Positions 48,601 to 56,773 of a stretch of DNA of 64,000 nt are shown here, piece by piece. Each line of letters opens with the position of its first letter. Positions within the stretch are counted from its first letter, which is position 1. Where the stretch lies: positions 4,262,322-4,326,321 of the forward strand of contig NZ_CP036273.1 in NCBI RefSeq assembly GCF_007747215.1, written 5' to 3'. The notes under the pieces were generated by a model. That model saw only the letters and a program-made list of their open reading frames with translations, was not told where the DNA came from and did no database searches. Position numbers and translations under genes: made by a program. Origin of the DNA: Urbifossiella limnaea (lineage in GTDB: Bacteria; Planctomycetota; Planctomycetia; Gemmatales; Gemmataceae).

Positions 48601-49497
48601 TCACGCAGGGGCGGGGGTGGCGCCGCACCGCCGGCGCAACTCGTCCAGGTGGTCCAGCGGAACGGCCGTGCTGCCGACGCGGCGGTGGGCGGGGTTCGGG
48701 CCGTGGCAGTCGCTGCCGCCGGTGCGGACGAAGCCGAGCTTCGCCGCGACGGAGCGCAGCCGCCCGCCCGGCGACGAGCGGCCGAAGGGGTACTCGGACT
48801 CGATGCCGTCGAGCCCCGCGGCCCGGAGCCGGGCGAACTGCTCATCCGACAGGTCCGGCGGGTGCGCCAAACTCGACGCGCCGCCGGCCGCGCGAATGAG
48901 GCGGATCGCGTCTTCGATGGGGAGCGTGATCTTGGGCACGACCGCGGCGCGGAGCGGGTGCACGTAGCGGTAGAACGCCCCGTTCACGTTGCCGCTGAAG
49001 CCGCAGGCGACGAGCAGCGCCGCGACGTGCCGCCGCCCCAGGCTCGCCGCGCGCGCCGCAATCAATTCGGCGCGGTCGGGCGGAATCACGGTTCCGTTCG
49101 CGGCCAGTCTCGCCACGAAGTCGAAGAATCGCTCGCGCCGCCGCTCGCAGACGCGGCGCAGGGCGTCGGCCAGTTCCGCGTGGTCGGGCCGGACGAAGTA
49201 GCCGAGCAGGTGCAGCTCGCGGCCGTCGAGGTCGGTGCTGATCTCGACGCCAGGCACGACTTCGAGCGGCTTCCCCCGCACGCTGCTCGCGGCGTCGCAC
49301 GCCTCCGCCACTCCCGCGAGCGTGTCGTGGTCCGTGACGGCGACCGCGCTCAGCCCGGCCTCGCGCGCCAGCGCGGCGACCTGGGAGGGCGTGTACTCGC
49401 CGTCACTGGCGATGGTGTGGACGTGGAGGTCGGCCCGCGGCGGGCTGGCGAGCCGGTGGAGTTGCGAGCACAGGGCCGTGAACGGGGACCGCCTCAC
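48601..49497 (-). CDS. PHP-domain phosphoesterase
   Basis: 298 residues. DLHVHTIASDGEYTP and AVTDHDTLAGV are PHP metal motifs; GVEISTDLDGRELHLLGYF, the SLAHP box, and TGGSDCHGPN complete the trinuclear site. The layout matches 3',5'-nucleoside bisphosphate phosphatase/RNase AM (YciV-like), which acts on pAp and short RNAs. The GTG start overlaps the nusB stop by 4 bases, so it is translated with NusB. Confidence 0.87.
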   Translation of the reverse strand: MRRSPFTALCSQLHRLASPPRADLHVHTIASDGEYTPSQVAALAREAGLSAVAVTDHDTLAGVAEACDAASSVRGKPLEVVPGVEISTDLDGRELHLLGYFVRPDHAELADALRRVCERRRERFFDFVARLAANGTVIPPDRAELIAARAASLGRRHVAALLVACGFSGNVNGAFYRYVHPLRAAVVPKITLPIEDAIRLIRAAGGASSLAHPPDLSDEQFARLRAAGLDGIESEYPFGRSSPGGRLRSVAAKLGFVRTGGSDCHGPNPAHRRVGSTAVPLDHLDELRRRCGATPAPA

Positions 49498-49937
49498 GAC
49501 GCCGCCGGCCGCTTCTTGGCGATGCGGTCGAGGACGCCGTTGACGAACCCCGGCGACTCCTTCGTCCCGAACCGCCGCGACAGCTCGATCGCCTCGTCGA
49601 GCACGATGTTGACCGGCTGCCGGGCCGGGTCGTGCAGCAGCTCGTAGCTCGCCAGCCGCAGCACGTTCCGGTCAACCGGGCTCATCCGCGACAGCCGCCA
49701 GTTCTCGGCCACGGACGAAATGACGGGGTCGATCGCGGGCTGATTGCCGAGCACGCCGTCGTACAGGGCCAGCGCGAATTTGGTGAGTTCGGCGCTCCCC
49801 TTCAGCCGCTCCTCGTTGGCGAGCCGGTCGTGGGCGAAGCGCTCGACCGCCTTGCGCGGCATCCCCGCGGGGTTCTGGTCCTTCAGGAACAGGAGTTGAA
49901 GGGCGACTTCGCGGGCGCGGGAGCGGCGGGTCAGCAT
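49494..49937 (-). CDS. nusB: Transcription antitermination factor NusB
   Basis: 147 residues, all-helical NusB fold: RSRAREVALQLLFLKDQ at the N-terminus and VLRLASYELLHDPARQPVNIVLDEAIELSRRFG near the C-terminus are family signatures. With NusE (S10) it binds boxA and supports rRNA antitermination. TACGAT on the minus strand (49944-49949) ends 6 bases before the ATG, predicting a leaderless message. ribH, the usual partner, is not adjacent; a PHP phosphoesterase follows. Confidence 0.93.
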   Translation of the reverse strand: MLTRRSRAREVALQLLFLKDQNPAGMPRKAVERFAHDRLANEERLKGSAELTKFALALYDGVLGNQPAIDPVISSVAENWRLSRMSPVDRNVLRLASYELLHDPARQPVNIVLDEAIELSRRFGTKESPGFVNGVLDRIAKKRPAAS

Positions 49938-49942
49938 CCGGC

Positions 49943-49949
49943 TATCGTA
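49943..49949. promoter_or_regulatory. Symmetric -10 heptamer between nusB and a dehydrogenase
   Basis: TATCGTA reads TATCGT on the plus strand (toward the dehydrogenase, leader about 58 bases) and TACGAT on the minus strand, 6 bases before the nusB ATG. The same geometry is seen between trpC and the CPBP gene. A TACAAC near 49972 is an alternative for the plus strand. Confidence 0.42.
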
Positions 49950-50012
49950 GTGGATTTCCGGCCCCGAGGCGGTACAACGCCGGCACGACCCCACACCCTC
50001 CCCGGACGACCC

Positions 50013-51005
50013 ATGCCCCGCTTCCGCGTCGCCGTCACCGACTTCATCAACGACGACCTGTCCACCGAGCGCGACGTCCTCGGCGACATCGCCGACATCA
50101 CCGCCTACGACGCCTACACCGAGGCCGACCTGGCCGGGAAGATCGACGCCGCCGACGCGGTGATGATCTACCACAACCTCGAACTGACCCGCACCACGAT
50201 CGGCCGGCTGACGAACTGCAAGCTCATCGTCCGCTGCGGCGTCGGCTTCGACAACGTGGACCACCGGTACGCCCGGGAGCGCGGCATCCCCGTCGGCAAC
50301 GTCCCCGACTACGGCACCGAGGAGGTCGCCGACTCGGCCATCGGCCTGATGCTGGCGATGACGCGCGGCATCAACTTCCTGAACAACCGCCTCCAGCGCA
50401 AGGTCGGAACGTGGATGTACACGCCGGTCGCACCGCTGCGGCGGCTGCGCGGCCGCGTGTTCGGCGTCATCGGCCTCGGGCGCATCGGCGCCGCCGCGGC
50501 GCTGCGGGCCAAGGCGCTCGGCATGGACGTGGCCTTCTACGACCCGCTGAAGCCGGACGGGTACGACAAGGCGATCGGCGTCCGCCGCGTGGAGAAGCTC
50601 GACGACCTGCTGCGGCAGAGCTTCGTCCTCAGCGTCCACTGCCCGCTCACGCCCGACACCAAGAACATCGTCGACGCCCGCGCCCTCAGCCTGATGCCGG
50701 ACGGCTCGTACCTCGTGAACACCGCCCGCGGCGCGACCGTCGACGCGGCCGCGATCCCCGCCGCCGTCCGCAGCGGGAAGCTGGCCGGGGCGGCGATCGA
50801 CGTGCTGCCGTTCGAACCGCCGCCGGACGACCACCCGCTGCTGGCTGCGTGGCGCGACCCCGCCGACCCGTGCCACGACCGCGTCATCGTCAACCCGCAC
50901 TCGGCGTTCTACTCCGAGGAGGGGTTGCTCGACATGCGCGTGAAGGGCGCCCAGGCGTGCCGCCGGGCGCTACTCGGCGAGCCGCTGCGGAACGTGGTGA
51001 ACTGA
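50013..51005 (+). CDS. D-isomer 2-hydroxyacid dehydrogenase, CtBP-like
   Basis: 330 residues. The NAD-binding motif is VIGLGRIGAAAALRA; catalytic Arg is in VNTARGATVD, Glu in LPFEPPPDDHP, and His in VNPHSAFYSEEGL. The phrase HSAFYSEE is typical of the C-terminal-binding-protein subgroup. Candidate reactions are phosphoglycerate or other 2-hydroxyacid oxidation; without an ACT domain it is not a standard SerA. It is divergent from nusB. A 29-bp inverted repeat follows 29 bases after the stop. Confidence 0.87.
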   Translation: MPRFRVAVTDFINDDLSTERDVLGDIADITAYDAYTEADLAGKIDAADAVMIYHNLELTRTTIGRLTNCKLIVRCGVGFDNVDHRYARERGIPVGNVPDYGTEEVADSAIGLMLAMTRGINFLNNRLQRKVGTWMYTPVAPLRRLRGRVFGVIGLGRIGAAAALRAKALGMDVAFYDPLKPDGYDKAIGVRRVEKLDDLLRQSFVLSVHCPLTPDTKNIVDARALSLMPDGSYLVNTARGATVDAAAIPAAVRSGKLAGAAIDVLPFEPPPDDHPLLAAWRDPADPCHDRVIVNPHSAFYSEEGLLDMRVKGAQACRRALLGEPLRNVVN

Positions 51006-51034
51006 CGGGGTGCGCCCACGGGCATCGGGAGAGC

Positions 51035-51101
51035 CGTTAGGCCGGGGCGCGAGCCCCGTCGGGGATCAGGAGCCCGACGGGGCTCGCGCCCCGGCCTAAC
51101 G
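51035..51101. repeat. Perfect 29-bp inverted repeat
   Basis: 51035-51063 and 51073-51101 are exact reverse complements with a 9-base loop; GAGCCG/CGGCTC outside extend the symmetry after mismatches. The left arm starts CGTTAGGCCGGGGCGCGAGC. It lies between two genes on the same strand and could terminate the dehydrogenase transcript; no T-run. Confidence 0.85.
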
Positions 51102-51286
51102 CGCACCGGCTCTGATCCACCGGCAAACCCCAACTGACAGGGCCGGTTGTGCCGGTGTTGCCGCCGCGGGTAAGATGGGGCGGGTGGGGGCCGCGGCCGC
51201 GGCGCTTGAGCGGCCGACCCCGCCGGGGTACGCTCGACCGGGAGGGACTCCGCGGAGTGCGCCCCTTCACCCCCGGGGTCCCGGCC

Positions 51287-51940
51287 GTGAGCAGCCAGAA
51301 GAACCCGTTCACCCCGGTCGACCGCGACCTCCTCAAGCGGTGCCTGGCGAACGCACCCGGCTCATGGAACGACTTCGTCGACCGGTTCATCAGCCTCGTC
51401 TACCACGCCATCCAGTACACCGCCCACCTTCGGAGCGCCCGCGTCGGCCCCGAGGACCTGGAGGACATCGCCGCCGAGGTGATGCTGAAGCTCGTGGCCA
51501 ACGACTTCCGCGTCCTCCGCGAGTTCCGCGGCGAGTCGAGCCTGGCGACCTACCTGACGGTGATCGCCCGCCGCATCTGCGTGAAGGAACTGGCCCGCCG
51601 GCAACAGGTGCTCAGCGCCATCAACCGCGGCGAGTCGCGGCTGCCGGAGCCGGAGGCCGACGACGCCCCCGCCGCGGCAAAGGGGGTCGAGCGGCTCGAG
51701 GAGGTGGACGCGCTGCTGCGGCGGCTGAAGGGCCGCGAGCGCGAGATCGTGCGGCTCTACTACCTGGAGGGCCGCACCTACGAGGAGATCAGCACGGACA
51801 CCGACGTGCCGGTCAACACGATCGGGGCCGTGCTGTCGCGGGCGCGGAAGAAGCTCCGCGAGATGGCGAAGTTGTCCACCGACGCGACGCCGGTGAAGCC
51901 GCGGAAGTCGAAGTCGAAGAAGCCCGACCCCGCGGGCTGA
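51287..51940 (+). CDS. RNA polymerase sigma factor, ECF-like
   Basis: About 217 residues. Region 2 covers WNDFVDRFISLVYHAIQYT and ATYLTVIARRICVKELARR; region 4 covers LLRRLKGREREIVRLYYLEGRTYEEIS with the helix-turn-helix VPVNTIGAVLSRARKKLREM. The tail is Lys/Ser-rich. The start is uncertain: GTG at 51287 matches the KNPFTPVDRDLL beginning I recall from Gemmata paralogues, while GTG at 51257 has a better ribosome-binding site (GGGAGGGA). TAAGAT at 51171-51176 is a possible -10. No anti-sigma gene is adjacent, so control is likely at transcription or by a distant partner. Confidence 0.86.
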   Translation: MSSQKNPFTPVDRDLLKRCLANAPGSWNDFVDRFISLVYHAIQYTAHLRSARVGPEDLEDIAAEVMLKLVANDFRVLREFRGESSLATYLTVIARRICVKELARRQQVLSAINRGESRLPEPEADDAPAAAKGVERLEEVDALLRRLKGREREIVRLYYLEGRTYEEISTDTDVPVNTIGAVLSRARKKLREMAKLSTDATPVKPRKSKSKKPDPAG

Positions 51941-51948
51941 ACCCGGCC

Positions 51949-52443
51949 TCAGTCCAGCTGGTACGGCGAGTTCGCGTCGTGCTCGTGGCGGATCTCGTCC
52001 ACGGGCTCCTGCTTTAGCCACCCGGCGTACAGCCGGTTCGCCCCGTTGAAGACGAGCCCGTCCTTCCCGCCGACGTTCTTGTAGGCGTGGACCACCCCCG
52101 GCGGCACGATCAGCGCGTAGGCCGCGTCCTCGCCCACGTCGCGGACCTCCTTCTTGCCGTAGGTCGGCGAGTCCTTGCGGGCGTCCCACAGGTACACGCG
52201 GAACGTCGAGGGGCCGGTGAAGCAGAAGTAGTCGGACTGGTCGACGTGCTCGTGCGGGCCACGGGCCACGCCCGGCTTCGTCTGCGACACGTAGGCCATG
52301 ACCGGGTGGTACTTGGGGTCGATGAGGTCGTTGCGGAACAGCTCGACGAGCCAGCCGCGCTGGTCGTGGTAGAATTTGAGCGGCACCCACACCACGTCGT
52401 GGATCGGGCCGCGCTCGGCGTACTTCGGCAGGGGCACGTTCAT
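51949..52443 (-). CDS. RmlC-like cupin (dTDP-4-dehydrorhamnose 3,5-epimerase family)
   Basis: 164 residues. It has WVPLKFYHDQRGWLVELFRND, GVARGPHEHVDQSDYFCF and VVPPGVVHAYKNVG-like segments (here IVPPGVVHAYKNVG), the RmlC beta-jellyroll with the catalytic His/Asp region. Many genuine RmlC enzymes are about 180 residues; this shorter form may be an epimerase of NDP-sugars for surface glycans or a related cupin. No rmlA, rmlB or rmlD is nearby. GGAG precedes the ATG. Convergent with the sigma factor, 8 bases apart. Confidence 0.8.
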   Translation of the reverse strand: MNVPLPKYAERGPIHDVVWVPLKFYHDQRGWLVELFRNDLIDPKYHPVMAYVSQTKPGVARGPHEHVDQSDYFCFTGPSTFRVYLWDARKDSPTYGKKEVRDVGEDAAYALIVPPGVVHAYKNVGGKDGLVFNGANRLYAGWLKQEPVDEIRHEHDANSPYQLD

Positions 52444-52610
52444 GGGCGTCTCCGGGGCCGGCCGGCGGCCGGGCGTTCGGGGCATTCTGCCCACATCCCC
52501 CAGCGTGTCAACCTCACCCTGGCCCCGGCCGCCGCGGCCCGATGGGTTGCCCCACCCGCGCGGATCGGTTAGCCTCAGCGCTGTCACCCCGACCGGCCCG
52601 AGGCCGCACC

Positions 52611-53048
52611 ATGACACGCGTCGTCTCCGTCGTCGCACTCCTCGCCGTCGCCGGCTCCGCCGCCGCGCAGCCGGTCGGAGCCATCAACCCACAGGTCGTG
52701 ACGGCGCGGATCGAGAACGGCTCGCTCGTGTGGGCGACGACGCAACTGCTGCCGGTGCAGAAGCCGGTGGTCGTTACCGTCGTGGTGAACGGCCGGCCGA
52801 CGGCCGAGACGCGGACGGTGACGGAACTCACCCGCGTCACGTCGGAGCGGTCCGAGGCGGTGAAAAACCTGAAGGCCGCCGACGGCGCCGGCCGGGCGAT
52901 CAACGCCGAGCGGCTGGCGGAGCGGTTGCGCGAGGAGGCGACGGTCGTCCTTCACGTCGGCCGTCTGCCAGACGCCTTCCGCCGGGCGTTCCGCGACGAG
53001 ACGATTCTCATCGAATTACCCGGTCCTGCCGCCCCGCCGCGGCAATAA
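52611..53048 (+). CDS. Secreted protein, short member of a tandem paralogue pair
   Basis: 145 residues with a signal peptide (VVSVVALLAVAGSAAAQP). The mature protein reads VTARIENGSLVWATTQLLPV, VVVTVVVNGRPTAETRTVT, then LREEATVVLHVGRLPDAFRR. The downstream gene at 53077 repeats this pattern (VDGALVYK, VTVLENGQPVTRKQTVT, VVLHTGPLPDAIRAMF), so the two are duplicates. No known domain. Separation of 28 bases and shared direction suggest one transcript. Confidence 0.72.
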   Translation: MTRVVSVVALLAVAGSAAAQPVGAINPQVVTARIENGSLVWATTQLLPVQKPVVVTVVVNGRPTAETRTVTELTRVTSERSEAVKNLKAADGAGRAINAERLAERLREEATVVLHVGRLPDAFRRAFRDETILIELPGPAAPPRQ

Positions 53049-53076
53049 CCTGTACCCACCCCACCGGAGGCTGACG

Positions 53077-53829
53077 ATGATCCGTGCCGTCGTACCCGGG
53101 CTCCTGTGCCTGCTCGCCGCCCCGGCCGCGGCCCAGCCGCCGGCCCCACAGCCCGCGCCCCCGGCGCGACCGATCCCCGTCCAGCGATTGCCACCGCAGA
53201 CGCTACCCGGTCAGGCGCTCCCGCCGCAGGCAGTACCGGCTCAGCCGCTGCCGCCGCAGGCGTTCACGTTCCCCGCCCAGCCGGCGCCCTGGATGCCGAA
53301 CGGCGGCGGTGGTGGCGAGCCGCGGGTCGTGGTCGCCAAGGTGGTGGACGGGGCGCTGGTGTACAAGTCCAACACCATGGGTCCGGTCCAGCGCCAGCTC
53401 GACGTGACGGTGCTGGAGAACGGGCAGCCGGTGACCCGGAAGCAGACCGTGACGATGATGCAGCAGACCACAAAGGACGTGACGCTGCCGCTGGACGGGC
53501 TCAAGGTGAAGGACGCGGCCGGGAAGAAGATTCAGCCGCTGAACCTGGAGCTGCGCCTCGGCGACGGCAAGGGCGTGGTGCTGCACACCGGCCCGCTGCC
53601 GGACGCCATCCGGGCGATGTTCAAGGACGACGCGGTGTTCGTGGAAACGACCGCTGGCGCGGGTCAGTTCGCGGCGCCGGTGTTCACGACGGACTTCGCC
53701 CCTGCGGGTGGTGGGGTGCCCTCGACGGTCCGCATCCGGCCGGCGCCGGTCGTCGAAGACGCACCGGTCCCGATACCGGGTCGTCCCGCGCGGCCGGTGA
53801 CGCCCCCGCCGGCGCCGCCGCAGCCGTGA
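53077..53829 (+). CDS. Secreted Pro-rich protein, long member of the paralogue pair
   Basis: 250 residues. A signal peptide (GLLCLLAAPAAAQPP) is followed by a Pro/Gln-rich stretch of ~60 residues, then the ~120-residue domain shared with the preceding protein, then a Pro/Val/Ala tail. GGAGG sits 6 bases before the ATG. The Pro-rich linkers suggest an extended periplasmic or surface protein. The next gene begins 17 bases on. Confidence 0.72.
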   Translation: MIRAVVPGLLCLLAAPAAAQPPAPQPAPPARPIPVQRLPPQTLPGQALPPQAVPAQPLPPQAFTFPAQPAPWMPNGGGGGEPRVVVAKVVDGALVYKSNTMGPVQRQLDVTVLENGQPVTRKQTVTMMQQTTKDVTLPLDGLKVKDAAGKKIQPLNLELRLGDGKGVVLHTGPLPDAIRAMFKDDAVFVETTAGAGQFAAPVFTTDFAPAGGGVPSTVRIRPAPVVEDAPVPIPGRPARPVTPPPAPPQP

Positions 53830-53846
53830 CCGAAAGGGTAGCGGTT

Positions 53847-54338
53847 ATGAAGTTGCCGAAGCCGCGGTTGTCGCGCCGCGGCAAGATCGCGGTCCTGGTC
53901 GGTCTCGCCGCGTGCGGGCTGGTTGCGGCCGCCGCTTATCGCCCCGCCGCCCGCTGGTGGACCCGCGACCGCGGCGAACACCTCACCGCCGAAGAAGCCC
54001 GTAAGCACTTCCCCCTGGCGCTTCCGACCGGGGCGAGCGACGTGCGCTACTACCTGCACACGCAGCCGGACAAGGTGCTGGTGCTGGACTTCGCCGTCGA
54101 GGAGTTCAACTTCCTGATCTGGGCGTCAATGCACGGCTGGGCGCCGGAGCCGCTGCGGTCCGGCGTCACGCTCACGCCGCGGCTCGGCTTCGGCGACAGC
54201 CAGTCGAGGGTCGTCGTGACCGACGGGTACGGCTTCCGCAACCACCGCGACCCGGCCGCGCCGGACACCGTGCTCGTGGTGTACGACCGGCTGAAGAAGC
54301 GGGCCTACTACAGCTACTGGTCGGCACCGCAAACTTGA
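53847..54338 (+). CDS. Membrane-anchored protein of unknown function
   Basis: 163 residues. A basic N-terminus (MKLPKPRLSRRGK) and one membrane helix (IAVLVGLAACGLVAAAAY) are followed by a soluble domain of about 120 residues with DVRYYLHTQPDKVLVLDFAV and VVTDGYGFRNHRD. AAAGGG lies 8 bases before the ATG at 53847; a GTG at 53826 overlapping the previous stop is an alternative start. Probably co-transcribed with the two secreted paralogues. No family recognised. Confidence 0.7.
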   Translation: MKLPKPRLSRRGKIAVLVGLAACGLVAAAAYRPAARWWTRDRGEHLTAEEARKHFPLALPTGASDVRYYLHTQPDKVLVLDFAVEEFNFLIWASMHGWAPEPLRSGVTLTPRLGFGDSQSRVVVTDGYGFRNHRDPAAPDTVLVVYDRLKKRAYYSYWSAPQT

Positions 54339-54382
54339 GTTGCCGCTTGCGGCGTAGCGGCCGCCAGGCCGCAAGCGGCAAC
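54339..54382. repeat. 15-bp inverted repeat (TTGCCGCTTGCGGC type)
   Basis: 54339-54353 and 54368-54382 are exact reverse complements with a 14-base loop. The left arm starts right after the stop codon at 54336-54338. GCCGCTTGCGGC is shared with the element at 58740-58775. Located between convergent genes, it suits a two-way terminator. Confidence 0.75.
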
Positions 54383-54387
54383 GGAAC

Positions 54388-56562
54388 TCACCCCACCTTC
54401 TTCGCCGCGGCCACCAACTCCTGGCAGTGCCCTTCCAGGTCGCGGTTGCCGCTCGTGCGAGCCGCCGCGAGCCCGCGCTCGGCGAAGCCCAGCGCCTTCG
54501 CCCCGGCCTTGAGCCGCAGCATCTCCTCGGCGGCGGTCGTGTAGAACTTCCCTTCCGCCGGGTGCCCCGCGATCAGCGCCTCGAACGCGGCCGCGGCCTT
54601 GTCGGCGTCCTTCGCCTTCACGTACAGCTGGGCCTTCTTCAGCCCGAACTCGACGGCCCGCGAGCCGCCGTTGTGCTCGGCGTCGAACCGCTCGCCCTGC
54701 GACAGCAGTTCCTGGGCCTTGTCGAACTCCCCGGCCGCGGTCGCGCCGGTGACGGCGGCGGCGTACAGCGGGTAGCGGTCGGCGTGGGCCGGGTCGTGCG
54801 GCTTGGTCACGCCCGCCTGCGCGAACGCCACCGCCAGGTCCCGCGCGTCCAGCTTGAGCGCCGCCCGCATCGCCTGGTCCAACTCCCCGACGCTCAGCGC
54901 CGCCACGTCGATGGCCGCGAGTTCGCCGGCATTCATGTCGGTGATCGAGCGCTTGGCCGGGGCCGCCGGGACCACCGGGGCGACGGGCTTCGGCGCTTCG
55001 ACCGGCACGTCGACGTGTGGCGGCGCGGCGCTGACGTACTCAAGCCCCAGCTTGTGCCGCAGCTCGGCGAAGTCGTACACGTCGATCGGCACGGTCTGGT
55101 TGCCGACGCGCTTCTGCGGCACGACGCCGGCGAAGCAGTCGGCCACGAACTTGACCACGCCGAACACCCGCTTCCGCAGCAGCGAGCTGCCGACGGCGTC
55201 CAGCGGGGTGTTGCCGGCGAGCGACTTCAGCGGGCGGTGCAGCCACTCCTCCTCGAAGTAGTGTTTAGCGTGGCCGCGGAGCTTCTCCTCGGCCTGCTGC
55301 ACGTCCTGCGTCTGCGTCGGGTACACCAGCGCGTCGATGACGACGTCGCCGAAGTTGATCGGCGTCGTGGTCGCCGCCGGCTCCTGCACCGCGAGGTTGA
55401 CGCGGGTCCGCAGTTCCTCGACCACGCGGGCCGAGTTGTCGCGGTTCGGGTGCCACACGCGGATCACGCCCTGCCCGATGGTCAGCTTCGCCACCACCTT
55501 CGCGAGCGTGGTGCTCCCCACCGCCAGCAGGCTCGGCAGCTCCTCGACCACCATCGCGCTGACGACGCCCTGCTCCTGATCGACCTGGACGCCGAGCAGC
55601 CGGCGGGCCTGTTCCATGCCTTGCAGCCACTGCATGACCGGCTGCGGGTCGCGAATCTGCAGGAAGAAGCCGTGTTCGAGGTAGTCGGCGTCGTTCTCCA
55701 TCCCCTGCCCGCAGCGGAGGACTTCGAGCAGGGCCGCGGCCTCCTCCGCCCGGTGGTCGTCGGTCTCGAGCTCGATCGACTTGCCGAGCGCCTCGGCGGC
55801 CTTCGGCTGCTCGCCGGTCCAGGCGTAGACCAGTCCGAGGTTGAACCACGCCGCGGGGTCGCCGGCCGTGACGCGGGTCAGTTCCTCGAACGCGGCGCGG
55901 GCGTCGGAGAACCGGCCGGTCGCCGCCGAGTCGGGCACCTTCTTCGCCGTCGGCCGCAGGGTGTACGCCTTGCGGGCACACTCCGGCAGCCGCGACTCGG
56001 CCCCGAACAGCGCCTCGAAGTGCTGCTTCGCCTCGGGGTCGTCCGGCTGGTACCGCACCGACCGCTCCAGCGCCGCCCGCGCGGCCACCGGCCGGTTCAG
56101 CAGGAGCTCGTTGCGGAAGATCAGTTCGTAGACGTGGGCCAGTTGGTCCGTCGCCTCGGGGTCGTAGGTCTCCGCGGCCTTCCGGAACAGGAGCAGCGCC
56201 CCGATGAGCTCGCCCTCGTTCTGCCGGAACATGCCGCGGAGGAAGTGGGCCATCCCGAAGTTCGGGTTCCGCTTCAGCGCCTCCGACAGCGCCTCCTCGG
56301 CCTGCTCGACGAGCTTCTCGGATTCGGCGGGCGTGGGGGCGTTCCCGGCGGCGTTGTACAGGAACTGGGCGTAGTACCCCCACACCGCGGGCTGGTCGGC
56401 GTGACCGGTGGTGAGGGCTTTGATGGTCGTGAGGGCGGCGTCGTGCTGGCCGAGGCGCTCCTGCTCGAACGCCTTCTCGACCTGCGCGAAGTACGCGACG
56501 CAGCACCACTTGAACTTCTTGCCGCTGCCGCACGGGCAGGAGGCGTAGGGGTCCAACGGCAT
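54388..56562 (-). CDS. SEC-C motif and TPR protein
   Basis: 724 residues. The N-terminal SEC-C zinc motif is CPCGSGKKFKWCC. Tetratricopeptide-like helical repeats follow (for example AEEALSEALKRNPNFGMAHF, AARAALERSVRYQPDDPEA, AWFNLGLVYAWTGEQPKAAE), then a central mixed domain of ~250 residues, then more helical repeats to the C-terminus. SEC-C modules often bind SecB or nucleic acids and join otherwise unrelated proteins. A scaffold role in protein handling is plausible; the central domain is not recognised. Confidence 0.85.
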   Translation of the reverse strand: MPLDPYASCPCGSGKKFKWCCVAYFAQVEKAFEQERLGQHDAALTTIKALTTGHADQPAVWGYYAQFLYNAAGNAPTPAESEKLVEQAEEALSEALKRNPNFGMAHFLRGMFRQNEGELIGALLLFRKAAETYDPEATDQLAHVYELIFRNELLLNRPVAARAALERSVRYQPDDPEAKQHFEALFGAESRLPECARKAYTLRPTAKKVPDSAATGRFSDARAAFEELTRVTAGDPAAWFNLGLVYAWTGEQPKAAEALGKSIELETDDHRAEEAAALLEVLRCGQGMENDADYLEHGFFLQIRDPQPVMQWLQGMEQARRLLGVQVDQEQGVVSAMVVEELPSLLAVGSTTLAKVVAKLTIGQGVIRVWHPNRDNSARVVEELRTRVNLAVQEPAATTTPINFGDVVIDALVYPTQTQDVQQAEEKLRGHAKHYFEEEWLHRPLKSLAGNTPLDAVGSSLLRKRVFGVVKFVADCFAGVVPQKRVGNQTVPIDVYDFAELRHKLGLEYVSAAPPHVDVPVEAPKPVAPVVPAAPAKRSITDMNAGELAAIDVAALSVGELDQAMRAALKLDARDLAVAFAQAGVTKPHDPAHADRYPLYAAAVTGATAAGEFDKAQELLSQGERFDAEHNGGSRAVEFGLKKAQLYVKAKDADKAAAAFEALIAGHPAEGKFYTTAAEEMLRLKAGAKALGFAERGLAAARTSGNRDLEGHCQELVAAAKKVG

Positions 56563-56667
56563 TCCGCAGTTCCTGGGAGGGTTTGCGAGGCCCGGGGGCG
56601 GGCCTCATTCGGTTGTTCTACGGAAGGAGAGGAATCGGGTCGGGGCCGAAATCGCCGCCCTCAGAGT

Positions 56668-56695
56668 TTGACAGGCCGCGAACCCGTCCTAATTT
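56668..56695 (+). promoter_or_regulatory. Sigma-70-like promoter for pseudokinase B
   Basis: TTGACA (56668-56673), a 16-base spacer, then TAATTT (56690-56695). Transcription would begin near 56702, about 72 bases before the ATG at 56774. Confidence 0.6.
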
Positions 56696-56773
56696 TCGGT
56701 GCCGCCGCGATGCCGCCCGGGGCCGTTCACGCCCCCCCGCCCGCCGCGAGACACCCACGAAGGACATCCTACT

